From JANQHS01 sp965227315 (GTDB lineage Bacteria > Bacteroidota > Bacteroidia > Cytophagales > CCMP332), in the NCBI GenBank assembly GCA_965227315.1, contig OZ245737.1, positions 2,542,001-2,606,000 on the forward strand: 64,000 nt of DNA, in the 5' to 3' direction. Of this stretch, positions 33,074 to 43,000 are shown piece by piece. The notes below the pieces were generated by a model. That model made no database searches. It saw only the letters and a program-made list of their open reading frames with translations, and was not told the DNA's origin. Numbering within the stretch: the first letter of the stretch is position 1; every line of letters begins with the position of its first letter. The position numbers and the translations under genes were made by a program.

Positions 33074-34908
33074 TATTCAGAAAAGGCGGAAAAAAGGTAA
33101 TTATAGTCCATTTTGATCAAAGTGGGCAAGCCTTCAGGAGTGAACTGCGGGATCTTGCAGGCGAACAATTGATCCACAAGATTTCCCATTTCTTCCCGCT
33201 CGAGATTTTTTCCATGCGGAACACTTGTCTTTTTGGCCAGGGCCCTAATGAGATTTTCCTCTCTGGAAATATTCAATGATTTGGAGTTGTTTTTAAACAG
33301 TTCAAGCAAACCCTCAAAAAGCTCTTTTGAGTTTTCGGAGCTGGTCCCTTCGGGAATGCCATTGATAACGATGCTGTCGGCTCCGAAGTATTCAAAATCA
33401 AATCCAACTTTTTTTAGTTCCTTTTCCATGCCCATCAGCATATGAATATCGGCTTTCCCAAGCAATACTTTTTCAGGAAAGAGGCATTGTTGAGAGTTGA
33501 CCTTGTTGGTCTCATAGCGTCCTGCGAACTTTTCATACAATATCCGCTCATGCGCCCTTGACTGGTCAATGACCATGACCCCTGATACGATGGGTGACAT
33601 GATATAGGCCTTGGCTACCTGGATCATCGATCGTGTGGGACTCTGATCATTGCTGTCTTCAAATGCACGGGTCAGATCTCTTGTTCCCCCCTCGATTTCA
33701 TCCCAATTTGCCGGGTTTCCGGTTTGGGGTTTATCAAAGAATCCTTTTGAAGAAAAGCCCTCGAATTCCCTGTTTCTATCCGGGTTGGCATCAATCCTTG
33801 GAGGGAAGGTACCTGTGTCTTTTCTGGATCCGAACTGAAAGGAAGATGAGAAGTCGCTTTCATTTTGATTAAAATCCCCCACGCTTACTTTTTTGGAAAA
33901 GTCGATTGATGGACTGAGGGGCTGGGAGCCAAGGGACCTTTTGACCGCGGCATTGACAAGGCCATAGATGCTTCTTTCGTCGTCGAATTTTACCTCGTGT
34001 TTTGAAGGGTGCACATTGACATCGATATGGTTCGCATCGATTTCAAGATTGATCACAAAAAATGGAAAGGAATCCTCCGGGATCAACCCTTGATATGCGG
34101 TTTTCACCGCATGGGCCAAATAGTTGCTTCTTATAAATCTCTGGTTGACAAAAAGGTATTGTTCGCCCCTGGTTTTTCTAGCGGTTTCCGGGGTGCCCAC
34201 AAAGCCTGATATTCTCAGGTAATCTGTTTGCTCCTGACAACCCAGGAGTTTTTTCTGGTATGTTTTTCCCAGAAGGTGAATAATTCTTTTTTGAAGCGAT
34301 TCGGCCTTCAAAGAATGGACTTGAAGGTCTCCGTTGAACAGGGAAAACCCAATATTCGGAAAAGCAAGTGCGATCCTGTTGAACTCCTCAAGGATGTGTT
34401 TTAATTCAACCGGATCCGATTTAAGAAATTTCCTCCTTGCCGGTATATTGTAGAACAGGTTCTTGACCTGGATTGAGGTTCCCGTGTCTATGGGATCGGG
34501 TTCCTGGCCCTTGAATTCGGCCCCTTCGACTACAACTTTGGTTCCAATCTCACCGCCCTTTTCCCTGGTATTCAGTTCAACCATGGAAACCGCTGCGATC
34601 GACGCGAGCGCTTCGCCTCTAAATCCCATGGTCCTGATCGCAAAGAGGTCTTCCGCTTCTGATATCTTCGAGGTAGCATGTCTCTCGAAGCAAAACCTAG
34701 CATCCGACAGCGACATCCCCTTGCCATCATCAACGATCCGGATCAAGGACTTTCCCGATTCCCGAATGATCAGACTGATGTTTTGAGCACCGGCATCAAT
34801 GGCATTTTCCAGTAATTCCTTGACAACCGATGAGGGACGTTGAACAACCTCACCAGCTGCAATTTTGTTGGCCACGGAGTCAGGGAGTTGTTTGATCAGG
34901 TCTCCCAT
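33073..34908 (-). CDS. mutL: DNA mismatch repair protein MutL
   Basis: A 611-residue GHKL ATPase matchmaker. N-terminal motifs are VVKELLENAIDAGA (Bergerat N box), IVDDGKGMS, TMGFRGEALASIAAV and TSIQVKNLFYNIPARRKFLK. The C-terminal domain is present, but the residues of the latent endonuclease look altered: the DQHA(x)2E motif reads VIDQSRAHERILYE, and the zinc-ligand motifs read AKKTSVPHGKN and TPEGLPTL in place of ACHxAV and CPHGRP. This variation is, as I recall, widespread in Bacteroidota, so nicking may be performed differently. Cotranscribed with two rhomboid genes downstream and a small membrane protein upstream. Confidence 0.94.
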   Translation of the reverse strand: MGDLIKQLPDSVANKIAAGEVVQRPSSVVKELLENAIDAGAQNISLIIRESGKSLIRIVDDGKGMSLSDARFCFERHATSKISEAEDLFAIRTMGFRGEALASIAAVSMVELNTREKGGEIGTKVVVEGAEFKGQEPDPIDTGTSIQVKNLFYNIPARRKFLKSDPVELKHILEEFNRIALAFPNIGFSLFNGDLQVHSLKAESLQKRIIHLLGKTYQKKLLGCQEQTDYLRISGFVGTPETARKTRGEQYLFVNQRFIRSNYLAHAVKTAYQGLIPEDSFPFFVINLEIDANHIDVNVHPSKHEVKFDDERSIYGLVNAAVKRSLGSQPLSPSIDFSKKVSVGDFNQNESDFSSSFQFGSRKDTGTFPPRIDANPDRNREFEGFSSKGFFDKPQTGNPANWDEIEGGTRDLTRAFEDSNDQSPTRSMIQVAKAYIMSPIVSGVMVIDQSRAHERILYEKFAGRYETNKVNSQQCLFPEKVLLGKADIHMLMGMEKELKKVGFDFEYFGADSIVINGIPEGTSSENSKELFEGLLELFKNNSKSLNISREENLIRALAKKTSVPHGKNLEREEMGNLVDQLFACKIPQFTPEGLPTLIKMDYNYLFSAFSE

Positions 34909-35250
34909 CTATCGTTTTGAAGACCCTCTTATCTTTCTAAGGATCCAATATCCCATTGCGGGAATAAAGATAAACAGCACACCCTGATTTCCCCAATACC
35001 AATAGAACAATGCGGTGGTCACGAGAATGGCCAGGATGAGAAACTGATTGATCGATGTGGTTTTGTTTTGGTTTTGTCTGCGCCGAAATGCAGCCGAGAT
35101 CATCGAATTGCGTTCTTGTTGCTCAGAATTTTGCTCTTTTTTTATCATTTTGACCCTTTCCTCGATTTCCTCCTTTATGGGATCATAATATCTTGGCTGA
35201 AAATTGAATTCCCGATGCCTTGGAAGATGGAAGAATGAAAAGAATCTCAT
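34909..35250 (-). CDS. Small two-helix membrane protein upstream of mutL
   Basis: I do not recognise a characterised family. The 113-residue protein begins with FNFQPRYYDPIKEEIEERV, a motif common in conserved small Bacteroidota proteins next to mutL. A basic Arg/Gln-rich segment (AAFRRRQNQNKTTS) follows, then two hydrophobic helices at about residues 69-84 and 88-104 separated by WGNQG, ending in basic RKIRGSSKR. The topology suggests an inner-membrane hairpin with a cytoplasmic N-domain. Its stop is immediately next to the mutL ATG. Function unknown. Confidence 0.72.
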   Translation of the reverse strand: MRFFSFFHLPRHREFNFQPRYYDPIKEEIEERVKMIKKEQNSEQQERNSMISAAFRRRQNQNKTTSINQFLILAILVTTALFYWYWGNQGVLFIFIPAMGYWILRKIRGSSKR

Positions 35251-35268
35251 TGAGAAAAAATGTGTTTA

Positions 35269-35276
35269 CAAAATTA
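35269..35276 (-). promoter_or_regulatory. -7 box for the small membrane protein-mutL operon
   Basis: TAATTTTG on the minus strand matches TAnnTTTG; it ends 18 bases before the ATG at 35250. The -33 position is T-rich but lacks TTG. It probably starts the long minus-strand run. Confidence 0.4.
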
Positions 35277-35290
35277 GAATTTGTTTGTCG

Positions 35291-38167
35291 GTGAAAAAAC
35301 GCATTCCGTTCTTTTGGATTTTTTTGGTTTTTCTTGGCTTGACCCTTTTTGGTGCATCTCGTTCGTTTGGAGGATCAGGTTTGGGGCCAAGTGCAAGGTC
35401 GATGGAGCCTGATCAGGCAATTGGACAATTGTTTTTTGTGGAGATCAACCCTGAAACCAGCCCCAGGGATCTTGAAGAGATCAAGAAGAGGGCCTTAAAT
35501 GCAGAGCTTAGGGGTGTGATTTTTGTAGACATTCCTGTTTCCAAGGTCAAGGAAACCATGCCTTTTTTTCGAAAGGAAGAGATCCAACCGCATCTATTCT
35601 GTGGGATCGACTTTAGTCGGGGTTTTCCTGATTCCCTGTTCGGAGCCCATCCGGTTCCGAGTCCGGCATCCCTGGGATGCATATCCGATGAAAGATCGGT
35701 GAAGGCGGTGGGATATGAAATTGGGGTCAGGATGGAGTCTCTGGGGTTGGATTTTGTAATTCTTCCGTGGCTGTCGCAGTTTGAAGGAAACGGAAATTTT
35801 AAAAATTATATTGGCTCTGAGGCCAGTGACATCGCCAGGGTACTATCCAACCTTTCCTCCGGCATGCACCTGGCCAAGATCCTTCCGGTCGTCGATTTAG
35901 ATTTTTTGGGAATTGCCTATTCTCCAAGGACAGAAAGTCTCTTCAATTCAGGCTATACACTTCAGGCATTGCAGGACCTCTTTGGCAAAGACAGATTCCT
36001 TGCCATTGGTAACCTGGGAGAAAGTGCAATCCTTCGGGATGAACTTGGGTTTGAGGGCCTTGTCATGAGCCGGGCATTCAATGAAAAGGACAAGCAGGTT
36101 TTTTCCGAGAAGAATCTGTCTGCGGAGCACCTTTTCCATAACGGGATCAGTCTGTTTCGATTCTCAAAACCACCAAAAAAGGAATACAAGACCCTCAGAA
36201 AGGTCGTAGAGAAAAATGGCCTCGATGAAGACTTCTACGCCAAGACAAATGCGATATTGAATATTGATCCTTATGGCAATCGACAGAGCTCTGTTGATTT
36301 GCATGAATTAGCTGAAATATCCGGGTTTGGCCTGGGAGAATTACTCGAAGAATGCAGGAAAAGCGCTCTGGTCACCGTGGATCCACATCATCTGCTGCCG
36401 ATCATAGATCTGGAAGAAAGCCGAATAGCATTACTGGAAATTCGGGATCCTGATCAGGCAGACGTATCCATTCGAGATCAGGTTGAAAGGTATCGAAAAG
36501 TTTCCTGGCTTGGCGTTGGAACGGGAAGCTCGGTTGACTCATCGGATTTTCGAACCATTGAAAAATGGATAAGCGGTTTTTCAAAAAAGGATTATTTGAT
36601 CATCAATTATTCCGGAGCTGAAGGTGGTCAAAAAACGGTTGATCTCATCTCAGGGATGGGTTCAAAACTTGGGCTTAAACCGATACATATCTATAATGGG
36701 GTAATCCCCCAAGGCGCGCGAAACCAGACTTTTGTTTTTTGCCCTGACCAGGGTAGGGATGTGGATATGGCCGTAGCGGAGATTCTTTTCGGTGGAGGGT
36801 ATAGCACGGGTAGAATGGCCTTCAGCTCTTCAAAAATGGGCATTCCAAGCGGCACGGGATTTTTCCTTCACAAAATTGACCGTCTTGGTCAGGGGCTTCC
36901 TCAGGAGCTGTCCATGGATCAGGATATTCTTGTCAGGATTGACGATGTTATCGAAGAAGCATTGACTGATTCTGCTACGCCAGGTGGTCAGGTAATGGTG
37001 GTTAGGGATGGAAATATCATATATGAAAGCAGCTTTGGAAATCATGACTATGAAGACCAGAAGCCTGTCATGGAAGAGAATATTTATGATATCGCCTCTG
37101 TGACCAAGGTTGCCGGAACCTTGCAGGCTATCATGAAACTCTATGAATGGGGTGTTTTGGATCTGGATTCCAAGGCCAGCGAATATCTTCCGGAGTTAAA
37201 AGGCACAAACAAGGAAGACCTGATCGTCCGGGATGTCCTTGTCCATCAGGCAGGGCTCAAGCCATATATCCCATTTTGGGCGCATATTATGAAGCGAGAG
37301 GATCAGGTAGATTTTTTTTATTGTCAGCACAAAGGAAATTGGTTCTCTGTTCCGGTCACAGACAGTCTTTATACCATGGCTTCGATCCATGATAGCCTTT
37401 GGCATTGGACCATAGATTCTGAATTGCTCCAGGAGGAAGAGGAGGGAGGCTATAAGTACCGCTACAGCGACTTGAGCTTCTATATTCTTTTGGAGATCGC
37501 TGAAAGGTTGCTTAATCAGCCCATTGAGCATTTTTTGGAACAAAACCAATGGGACCCTATTGGGATCTCCAGAATGAGCTACAATCCCCTAAAGAGGTTT
37601 GATAGGGCGCAGATCATACCTACTGAGGTTGATCATTATTTCAGAAATCAGCGGATTCAGGGGACAGTTCATGATCAGGGAGCAGCTTTGTTGGGAGGTG
37701 TCGGCGGGCATGCAGGACTTTTCTCAAATTCCCTTGAACTTGCCAAATTATTCCAGATGAATATGAATTCGGGGAACTACGGTGCCAGGAAATATTTTCG
37801 GGATGGAACAGTTGAATTGTTTACATCACAAGATAGAGAGAAGAACCGGAGGGGCTTGGGTTGGGATAAGCCAAATCCCTTTGGAGAAGGACCGACCTCC
37901 GAGCTTTGTTCTTACAATACCTTTGGGCATTCCGGATTTACCGGTACCATGGCTTGGGCTGATCCTGATTTTGATCTCGTGTATGTATTTCTTTCCAACA
38001 GAACTTTTCCCGATGCCTCGAATCGAAAACTGATCGATCAGAACATCAGGACCAGGATACAGGATCTAATTTATGACTCCATTTTTAAAGAGGAGTTAGA
38101 GGAAGCTTCGAGGTTGAAAGGACCTTTGAATGAAATGTTGTACCCTTCAGAAATAAAGGAAGAATGA
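35291..38167 (+). CDS. GH3-like domain fused to a beta-lactamase-type serine hydrolase
   Basis: A 958-residue secreted two-part protein. It has a signal peptide (KKRIPFFWIFLVFLGLTLFG), an N-terminal NagZ-like GH3 TIM-barrel domain (about 40-320), a GH3 C-terminal-like domain (about 340-560), and a class C beta-lactamase/serine-hydrolase domain (about 575-958). The hydrolase motifs are intact: SVTK with Ser603/Lys606, YSD at 725-727, and HSGFTG near the C-terminus. The GH3 active site is not: KHFPGHG aligns to KILPVVD and the TDA/M nucleophile region reads FEGLVMSRAF. The GH3 part is thus probably a pseudoenzyme. GTG 35291 was chosen for the signal peptide. The stop overlaps bshA by 4 bases. 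Confidence 0.85.
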   Translation: MKKRIPFFWIFLVFLGLTLFGASRSFGGSGLGPSARSMEPDQAIGQLFFVEINPETSPRDLEEIKKRALNAELRGVIFVDIPVSKVKETMPFFRKEEIQPHLFCGIDFSRGFPDSLFGAHPVPSPASLGCISDERSVKAVGYEIGVRMESLGLDFVILPWLSQFEGNGNFKNYIGSEASDIARVLSNLSSGMHLAKILPVVDLDFLGIAYSPRTESLFNSGYTLQALQDLFGKDRFLAIGNLGESAILRDELGFEGLVMSRAFNEKDKQVFSEKNLSAEHLFHNGISLFRFSKPPKKEYKTLRKVVEKNGLDEDFYAKTNAILNIDPYGNRQSSVDLHELAEISGFGLGELLEECRKSALVTVDPHHLLPIIDLEESRIALLEIRDPDQADVSIRDQVERYRKVSWLGVGTGSSVDSSDFRTIEKWISGFSKKDYLIINYSGAEGGQKTVDLISGMGSKLGLKPIHIYNGVIPQGARNQTFVFCPDQGRDVDMAVAEILFGGGYSTGRMAFSSSKMGIPSGTGFFLHKIDRLGQGLPQELSMDQDILVRIDDVIEEALTDSATPGGQVMVVRDGNIIYESSFGNHDYEDQKPVMEENIYDIASVTKVAGTLQAIMKLYEWGVLDLDSKASEYLPELKGTNKEDLIVRDVLVHQAGLKPYIPFWAHIMKREDQVDFFYCQHKGNWFSVPVTDSLYTMASIHDSLWHWTIDSELLQEEEEGGYKYRYSDLSFYILLEIAERLLNQPIEHFLEQNQWDPIGISRMSYNPLKRFDRAQIIPTEVDHYFRNQRIQGTVHDQGAALLGGVGGHAGLFSNSLELAKLFQMNMNSGNYGARKYFRDGTVELFTSQDREKNRRGLGWDKPNPFGEGPTSELCSYNTFGHSGFTGTMAWADPDFDLVYVFLSNRTFPDASNRKLIDQNIRTRIQDLIYDSIFKEELEEASRLKGPLNEMLYPSEIKEE

Positions 38168-39300
38168 ATATTGGAATTGTATGTTACCCCACTTTCGGAG
38201 GATCAGGAGTCGTAGCCACTGAGTTGGGAATTGGATTGGCCAAGAAAGGTCATAAGGTTCATTTTATCACCTATTCTCAACCCAGCCGGTTGGATTTCTT
38301 CAACGAGAACATCTTTTATCATGAGGTCTCGATCCCGGCATACCCCTTATTTCAATACCCTCCGTATGAATTGGCCTTGTCCGGAACTATGGTTTCTACG
38401 GCCCAGTACGCCGAGCTAGACCTTTTCCATGTTCATTATGCCATTCCTCATGCTTCGGCGGCATACCTTGCGCAAAAGATCATGGAGGACTCAGGAGTAG
38501 GAATTCCTTTTGTGACGACGCTGCATGGAACCGATATAACCCTGGTTGGAAAGGATGCCGGTTTTTCTCCTGTGGTTGAGTTTAGTATCAACCATTCCGA
38601 CATGGTCACTTGTGTATCGGAAGATCTGAAAAGGGAAACCAATGAGTTTTTCAATGTTCGGAAGGACATCAAGGTGATCCCGAATTTTATCGACCCGCAA
38701 AAATTCCAAAAACAGAAAAAGGATCATTTCAAGAAGGCCATTTGCCCTAATGGTGAAAAGCTTCTGGTTCATACCTCCAATTTTCGAAAGGTGAAGAGGG
38801 TGGAAGACGTGGTTATGTTATTTGAGAAGATCAGGGAGAGGATTCCGGCGAAACTGCTGCTCGCTGGTGACGGCCCCGAAAGACAAAATATTGAAAGCAA
38901 ATGCCGCGAGCTAAAATCCTGTGAGGATATCAGGTTTCTTGGCAAAATGGAGGCCATTGAAGAGATCTTATCCGTGTCAGATCTTTTTATCCTTCCTTCG
39001 GAAAAAGAAAGCTTTGGTCTTGCAGCTCTCGAAGCTATGGCTTGTGAGGTACCGGTGATCTCTTCAAATGCCGGGGGTATCCCTGAGTTAAATGTCAACG
39101 GTGTAACCGGATTCTTAAGTGACGTAGGAGATATCGATGACATGCTGAAAAACTCGCTCATTATTCTCGACGATGAGAACCTGGAAGGTTTTAAAAAAAG
39201 GGCCAAAGAAAGGGCGTTGGAGTTTGATATTGAACGGGTCCTCCCTCGTTATGAACAGGCTTATTTTGAGGTAATAGAATCATACAAAAAGAATCAATAA
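38164..39300 (+). CDS. bshA: N-acetyl-alpha-D-glucosaminyl L-malate synthase
   Basis: A retaining GT4 glycosyltransferase joining UDP-GlcNAc and L-malate, the first step of bacillithiol synthesis. The 378-residue protein carries the diagnostic N-terminus MNIGIVCYPTFGGSGVVATELG, then HVHYAIPHASAAYLA, VTTLHGTDITLVG, and the GT4 nucleotide-sugar region LPSEKESFGLAALEAMACEVPVISSNAGG. Length is typical (375-385). It starts by ATGA overlap with the GH3/beta-lactamase gene, an arrangement I recall as recurrent in Bacteroidota. bshB and bshC are not in the window. This indicates the organism's low-molecular-weight thiol may be bacillithiol. Confidence 0.94.
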   Translation: MNIGIVCYPTFGGSGVVATELGIGLAKKGHKVHFITYSQPSRLDFFNENIFYHEVSIPAYPLFQYPPYELALSGTMVSTAQYAELDLFHVHYAIPHASAAYLAQKIMEDSGVGIPFVTTLHGTDITLVGKDAGFSPVVEFSINHSDMVTCVSEDLKRETNEFFNVRKDIKVIPNFIDPQKFQKQKKDHFKKAICPNGEKLLVHTSNFRKVKRVEDVVMLFEKIRERIPAKLLLAGDGPERQNIESKCRELKSCEDIRFLGKMEAIEEILSVSDLFILPSEKESFGLAALEAMACEVPVISSNAGGIPELNVNGVTGFLSDVGDIDDMLKNSLIILDDENLEGFKKRAKERALEFDIERVLPRYEQAYFEVIESYKKNQ

Positions 39301-39339
39301 CATTTCGTTTCAAGCTTCTTTTTGAATTGATTTTTGAGT

Positions 39340-39347
39340 TATTTTTG
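39340..39347 (+). promoter_or_regulatory. -7 box for the fatty-acid-hydroxylase-like gene
   Basis: TATTTTTG matches TAnnTTTG exactly and ends 14 bases before the ATG at 39362. A TTTTTG lies upstream but with a spacer of only 15 bases. Confidence 0.4.
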
Positions 39348-39361
39348 CTGAAAACTTTGAG

Positions 39362-39994
39362 ATGGGGTCTAGTTCTAAAGCTCAAAAAATCACAGACGAG
39401 AATAGGGTTAAGATATTTAATAACCCGGTTTTGGATATGCTCACCAAAACCCACATTGCTTTTCCCTTGACGATTTTCCCAATTTTTTCAGGGGTGGTTC
39501 TCTACCTGGGTGCGGCAAGGTATGGCTTGGGAATTGGCGAACTGTTCGGGATCTTCCTTTTTGGGTTTTTACTGTTTACCCTAGTGGAATATCTGGTTCA
39601 CAGAAATATATTTCATCTTGCACCAACGACCGAATTCAGGGAAAAAATTGCTTATAATTTCCATGGGATCCACCATGAGCAACCAAAGGATAAAAAGAGG
39701 CTGGCAATGCCAATTGTGGTAAGTACTATTCTTGCATTCGCCTTCTTGGGTGCCTTCTATCTCGTTGTCGGAAAATATTCATTTGCATTCACTCCCGGAT
39801 TTGTGATGGGATACGCTACCTACATTGGCGTTCATTACAGTGTACATGCCTTTAAGGCACCAAAGAATTTCCTTAAGATACTTTGGGTCAATCATGCGAT
39901 CCATCATTTTAAAGATGACACCGTGGCCTATGGGGTTTCCTCTCCGCTTTGGGATGTTATCTTTGGGACACTTCCTCCAAAAAAGGCAGCCTAA
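39362..39994 (+). CDS. Fatty acid hydroxylase / sterol desaturase family protein
   Basis: A 210-residue membrane di-iron oxygenase. Four hydrophobic segments alternate with the histidine boxes HRNIFH, HGIHH, HYSVH and NHAIHH that ligate the diiron centre. It resembles the fatty-acid 2-hydroxylase (sphingolipid alpha-hydroxylase) or carotenoid hydroxylase side of PF04116. Since many Bacteroidota make sphingolipids, an acyl-chain hydroxylase is a fair inference, but the substrate is unknown. A start at ATG 39362 follows a good -7 box and a strong terminator follows the stop, so it appears to be a monocistronic unit. Confidence 0.85.
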   Translation: MGSSSKAQKITDENRVKIFNNPVLDMLTKTHIAFPLTIFPIFSGVVLYLGAARYGLGIGELFGIFLFGFLLFTLVEYLVHRNIFHLAPTTEFREKIAYNFHGIHHEQPKDKKRLAMPIVVSTILAFAFLGAFYLVVGKYSFAFTPGFVMGYATYIGVHYSVHAFKAPKNFLKILWVNHAIHHFKDDTVAYGVSSPLWDVIFGTLPPKKAA

Positions 39995-40001
39995 CGTTAT
40001 T

Positions 40002-40028
40002 GAGCCCCACTCTTGGGGCTTTTTTTTT
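40002..40028 (+). terminator. Strong rho-independent terminator
   Basis: AGCCCC (40003-40008) pairs with GGGGCT (40015-40020) around ACTCTT, followed by an eight-base T-run. It follows the fatty-acid-hydroxylase-like gene. Confidence 0.85.
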
Positions 40029-40053
40029 GTCATCAAAATCCGTATTATCAATG

Positions 40054-43000
40054 ATGGACTATTCCCTCAATACGATCAGCAATTGGCAGGAAAAGATCCT
40101 TAAATGCAAAACGATCTCTGATCTTGGGGAAGAGCTTTATGGTATTCTATTCGATGATCCCCCTGTTCTTTTTTTTCTTGAAATACGGTTTTCAGGTGTG
40201 CTGCCCTGGTTGGGTTCGACCCATGTTCTGATCCAAAGGAAAGGAAGTTCCTACAGGATCAGCGAACAGTCTTATCAGGTCTTCAGAAAGAAGACCGAAA
40301 AGGTTCCGATCGATGTTTCCGAGATCAGCCTGAAATTGCCATCCTGGGATCCTGGTGTGTTGTTTCTGGCTTATCAATGCGAGGAGAAGATGCCGGAAAG
40401 CAAAAGAAGATTGAAGGTTTTAAGGCCCTCTCTTAGTCTTCTTCTGCCAAATTTAGCCCTTGGAGAAGCCAGGTTGCCTTTTAAGTCCGGCTCGAAAGAC
40501 TTCTTTCAAGCCCTTCTTGAAAACTCTTCCGATTTTGTCGTTTTCATGCAAGGGGACAAGGCAAGTTTTGTAAGCTCCAATTGTAAAAAAATGCTCGGTT
40601 ACAGTCCCGCAGAATTGATCGAGCTGATCAATGACAATATGGCTTTGGTTCATCCGGATGATTTGCCCTTGTTGGCGGAGAAAATTCAGCAGGAACAGCA
40701 GACAAGAAATCCAATTGGTAAGCATCAATATAGGATCAGGAAGAAGGACGGGGAGTATGTATGGTTTGAGTGGTTGGTCAACCGTTTTTTTGATGAGGAA
40801 GGGAACTTCACTCATTCGATTCTGAATTGCCGTGACGTCACACAAAAGATATCAGCCGAACGGGAAGTCGTTCGGCAAAAAAATCTTCTTGATGAGATCC
40901 TCGACCTACTTCCCGTTGATGTTTTCATCAAGGATGAAGAAGGAAAGTACCTGTGGGTCAATGAATCTGTTTGCAAAAGTCTGGAAATAAGCAAGGAAGA
41001 CCTTATTGGAAAAAAGGATGATCAGATATTTGATAGTGAGATGGCCGAGGCTTTTTTGGAGGGTGACAGGCATGTTTGGAACGGGGGATCCTTCTATAAC
41101 ATTGAGGAAAGGACTTTTATCCAAGGGTCGGAAAGGATATATCTTACCAACAAATCTCTTGTGAGTCTTGGAGAGCGAGGTAGAAAGGTACTTCTGGGTA
41201 CTTCGCTTGATGTGACAGATCGTATCCATTCCGAACAAAAGGCCAGGGAGAATACCGACCTTGTTAACAACATAGCTCAATTGATACCTGAGAGTCTTTT
41301 TGTATTCGATCTTGACAATTGGTCTTACATCTATTCCAATTTCAGACTGTTCAAAAAACTCGGTTATCGGGAAAAGGATTTTGATGAAAAGGGAATCCAT
41401 GGGAAGCTGGATATGGAATTCTTGAGTATGATCTTTCAACCGGGGGAATTTAAAAGGTATAAGATCGAACTAAAGGGAATAAGGCAGGGCGATAAAGAAT
41501 TATATGAAGCCGAATACCTCCTCAAAAGCAAGTCTGGAGAGGATGTTTTCATCCTCTCAAGAAAACTTCCCTTCAAGAGAAACGAAAAGGGCGAGGTAAC
41601 ACAGTTCGTGGGTTTGACCATTGATATCACAGATCAGAAAAGGAGAGAACAAGAGCTGCAAAAGGCAAAAGACCTTACTGAGAAAGCCTTGAAAGTCAAG
41701 GACGAGTTTCTCTCTGTAATGAGCCATGAAATCAGAACTCCGCTCAACGCCATCAGCGGGATATCCAACCTCATGAAAGAGAATCCTGACTTTCATCTTT
41801 CTGAGAGGGTCAGGTCTCTTAAGTTTTCTGCTGATAAGCTGCTTCTGCTTGTAAATGATATCCTTGATTTTTCGAAGGTTCAATCCGGAAAACTTGCGAT
41901 CAGAAAGACTCCATTCGATTTTGAAAATCTCATCGAGAGTGTCTATCAGACCTTCCTGCTTAATGCTGCCGAAAAGGGAATCGCATTTCGCCTTGAAAGT
42001 GATCATAGTTTGGATTATTTGATCTTAGGAGACGAAGGAAGAATAAGTCAGGTCCTTTTTAATCTGCTCTCAAATGCCGTAAAATTTACCGATTCCGGTG
42101 AGGTGGTACTCCTTGTAAAAGAGGTAGAAAAGAACAAGGATCAGTCAACGATACTCATGGAAGTTAGGGATACGGGTATTGGCATAGATCCGGAGAGCGT
42201 TGAAAAAATATTTGACCCCTTTTTCCAGCTTGATCAAAAAACAAACCGTGCTCATGGAGGAACCGGTTTGGGCCTGGCAATTTCACGTAAGATCACACAG
42301 GAACATGGAGGCAGGATCGAAGTAAAAAGCAGGGTAGGGTCCGGCTCTTCCTTCAGGGTTTTGATCCCGTTTGAGGTCAGGCCAAAGGGATCCATGCCAA
42401 GCGGAAACAAGAGTCTACAAATTCCTCCCTCAGGATTGAAAAGCCCCAAAGTACTCTACATTGAGGACGTGCAATCAAATAGGGAGTTGATGCTCGGGTT
42501 TTCAGATCTCTGGAAGTTCAGACTGCAAAATGCAGCCTCCGGCAAAGAAGGACTCCGATATCTGGAAAAAGAAGAATTTGACCTTGTACTATTGGATATT
42601 CAGATGCCCGAAATGGACGGTTTTGAAGTATTGAAGCGGATTGGAAAAATGAGAAAGCCTATGCCACCTGTCATTGCCATCACGGCGGATGCCTCTGACA
42701 AAACGGTCAAAATGTTGAAAAAAGAAGGGATCAATGGCTTCTTGCCAAAACCCTTTGATCTGGAGGAGTTGAAAGAAACAATTTTTTTTAGTTCAGTGCC
42801 GGATAGGGAGAATGGCAGTGAGCCCGGTAAAGATTCTGATTTTTCGTATTTCTCCAAGGTATTCAAAAGGGACAGGAGAAAGTTTTCTGAATTTCTGGAG
42901 AGTTTGAAAACCGAGATCTTGGAAGAGGTGGGAATAATCAAAGATGCGGATCTTAAAAAGGGCGGAAAAAAGGTGAAGTCTTCAATTCACAAACTGAAAG

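Noticed and set aside
39949..40053. Upstream start of the hybrid kinase
   Set aside because: It would begin inside the preceding gene and be interrupted by a strong terminator; ATG 40051 or 40054 is after the T-run.
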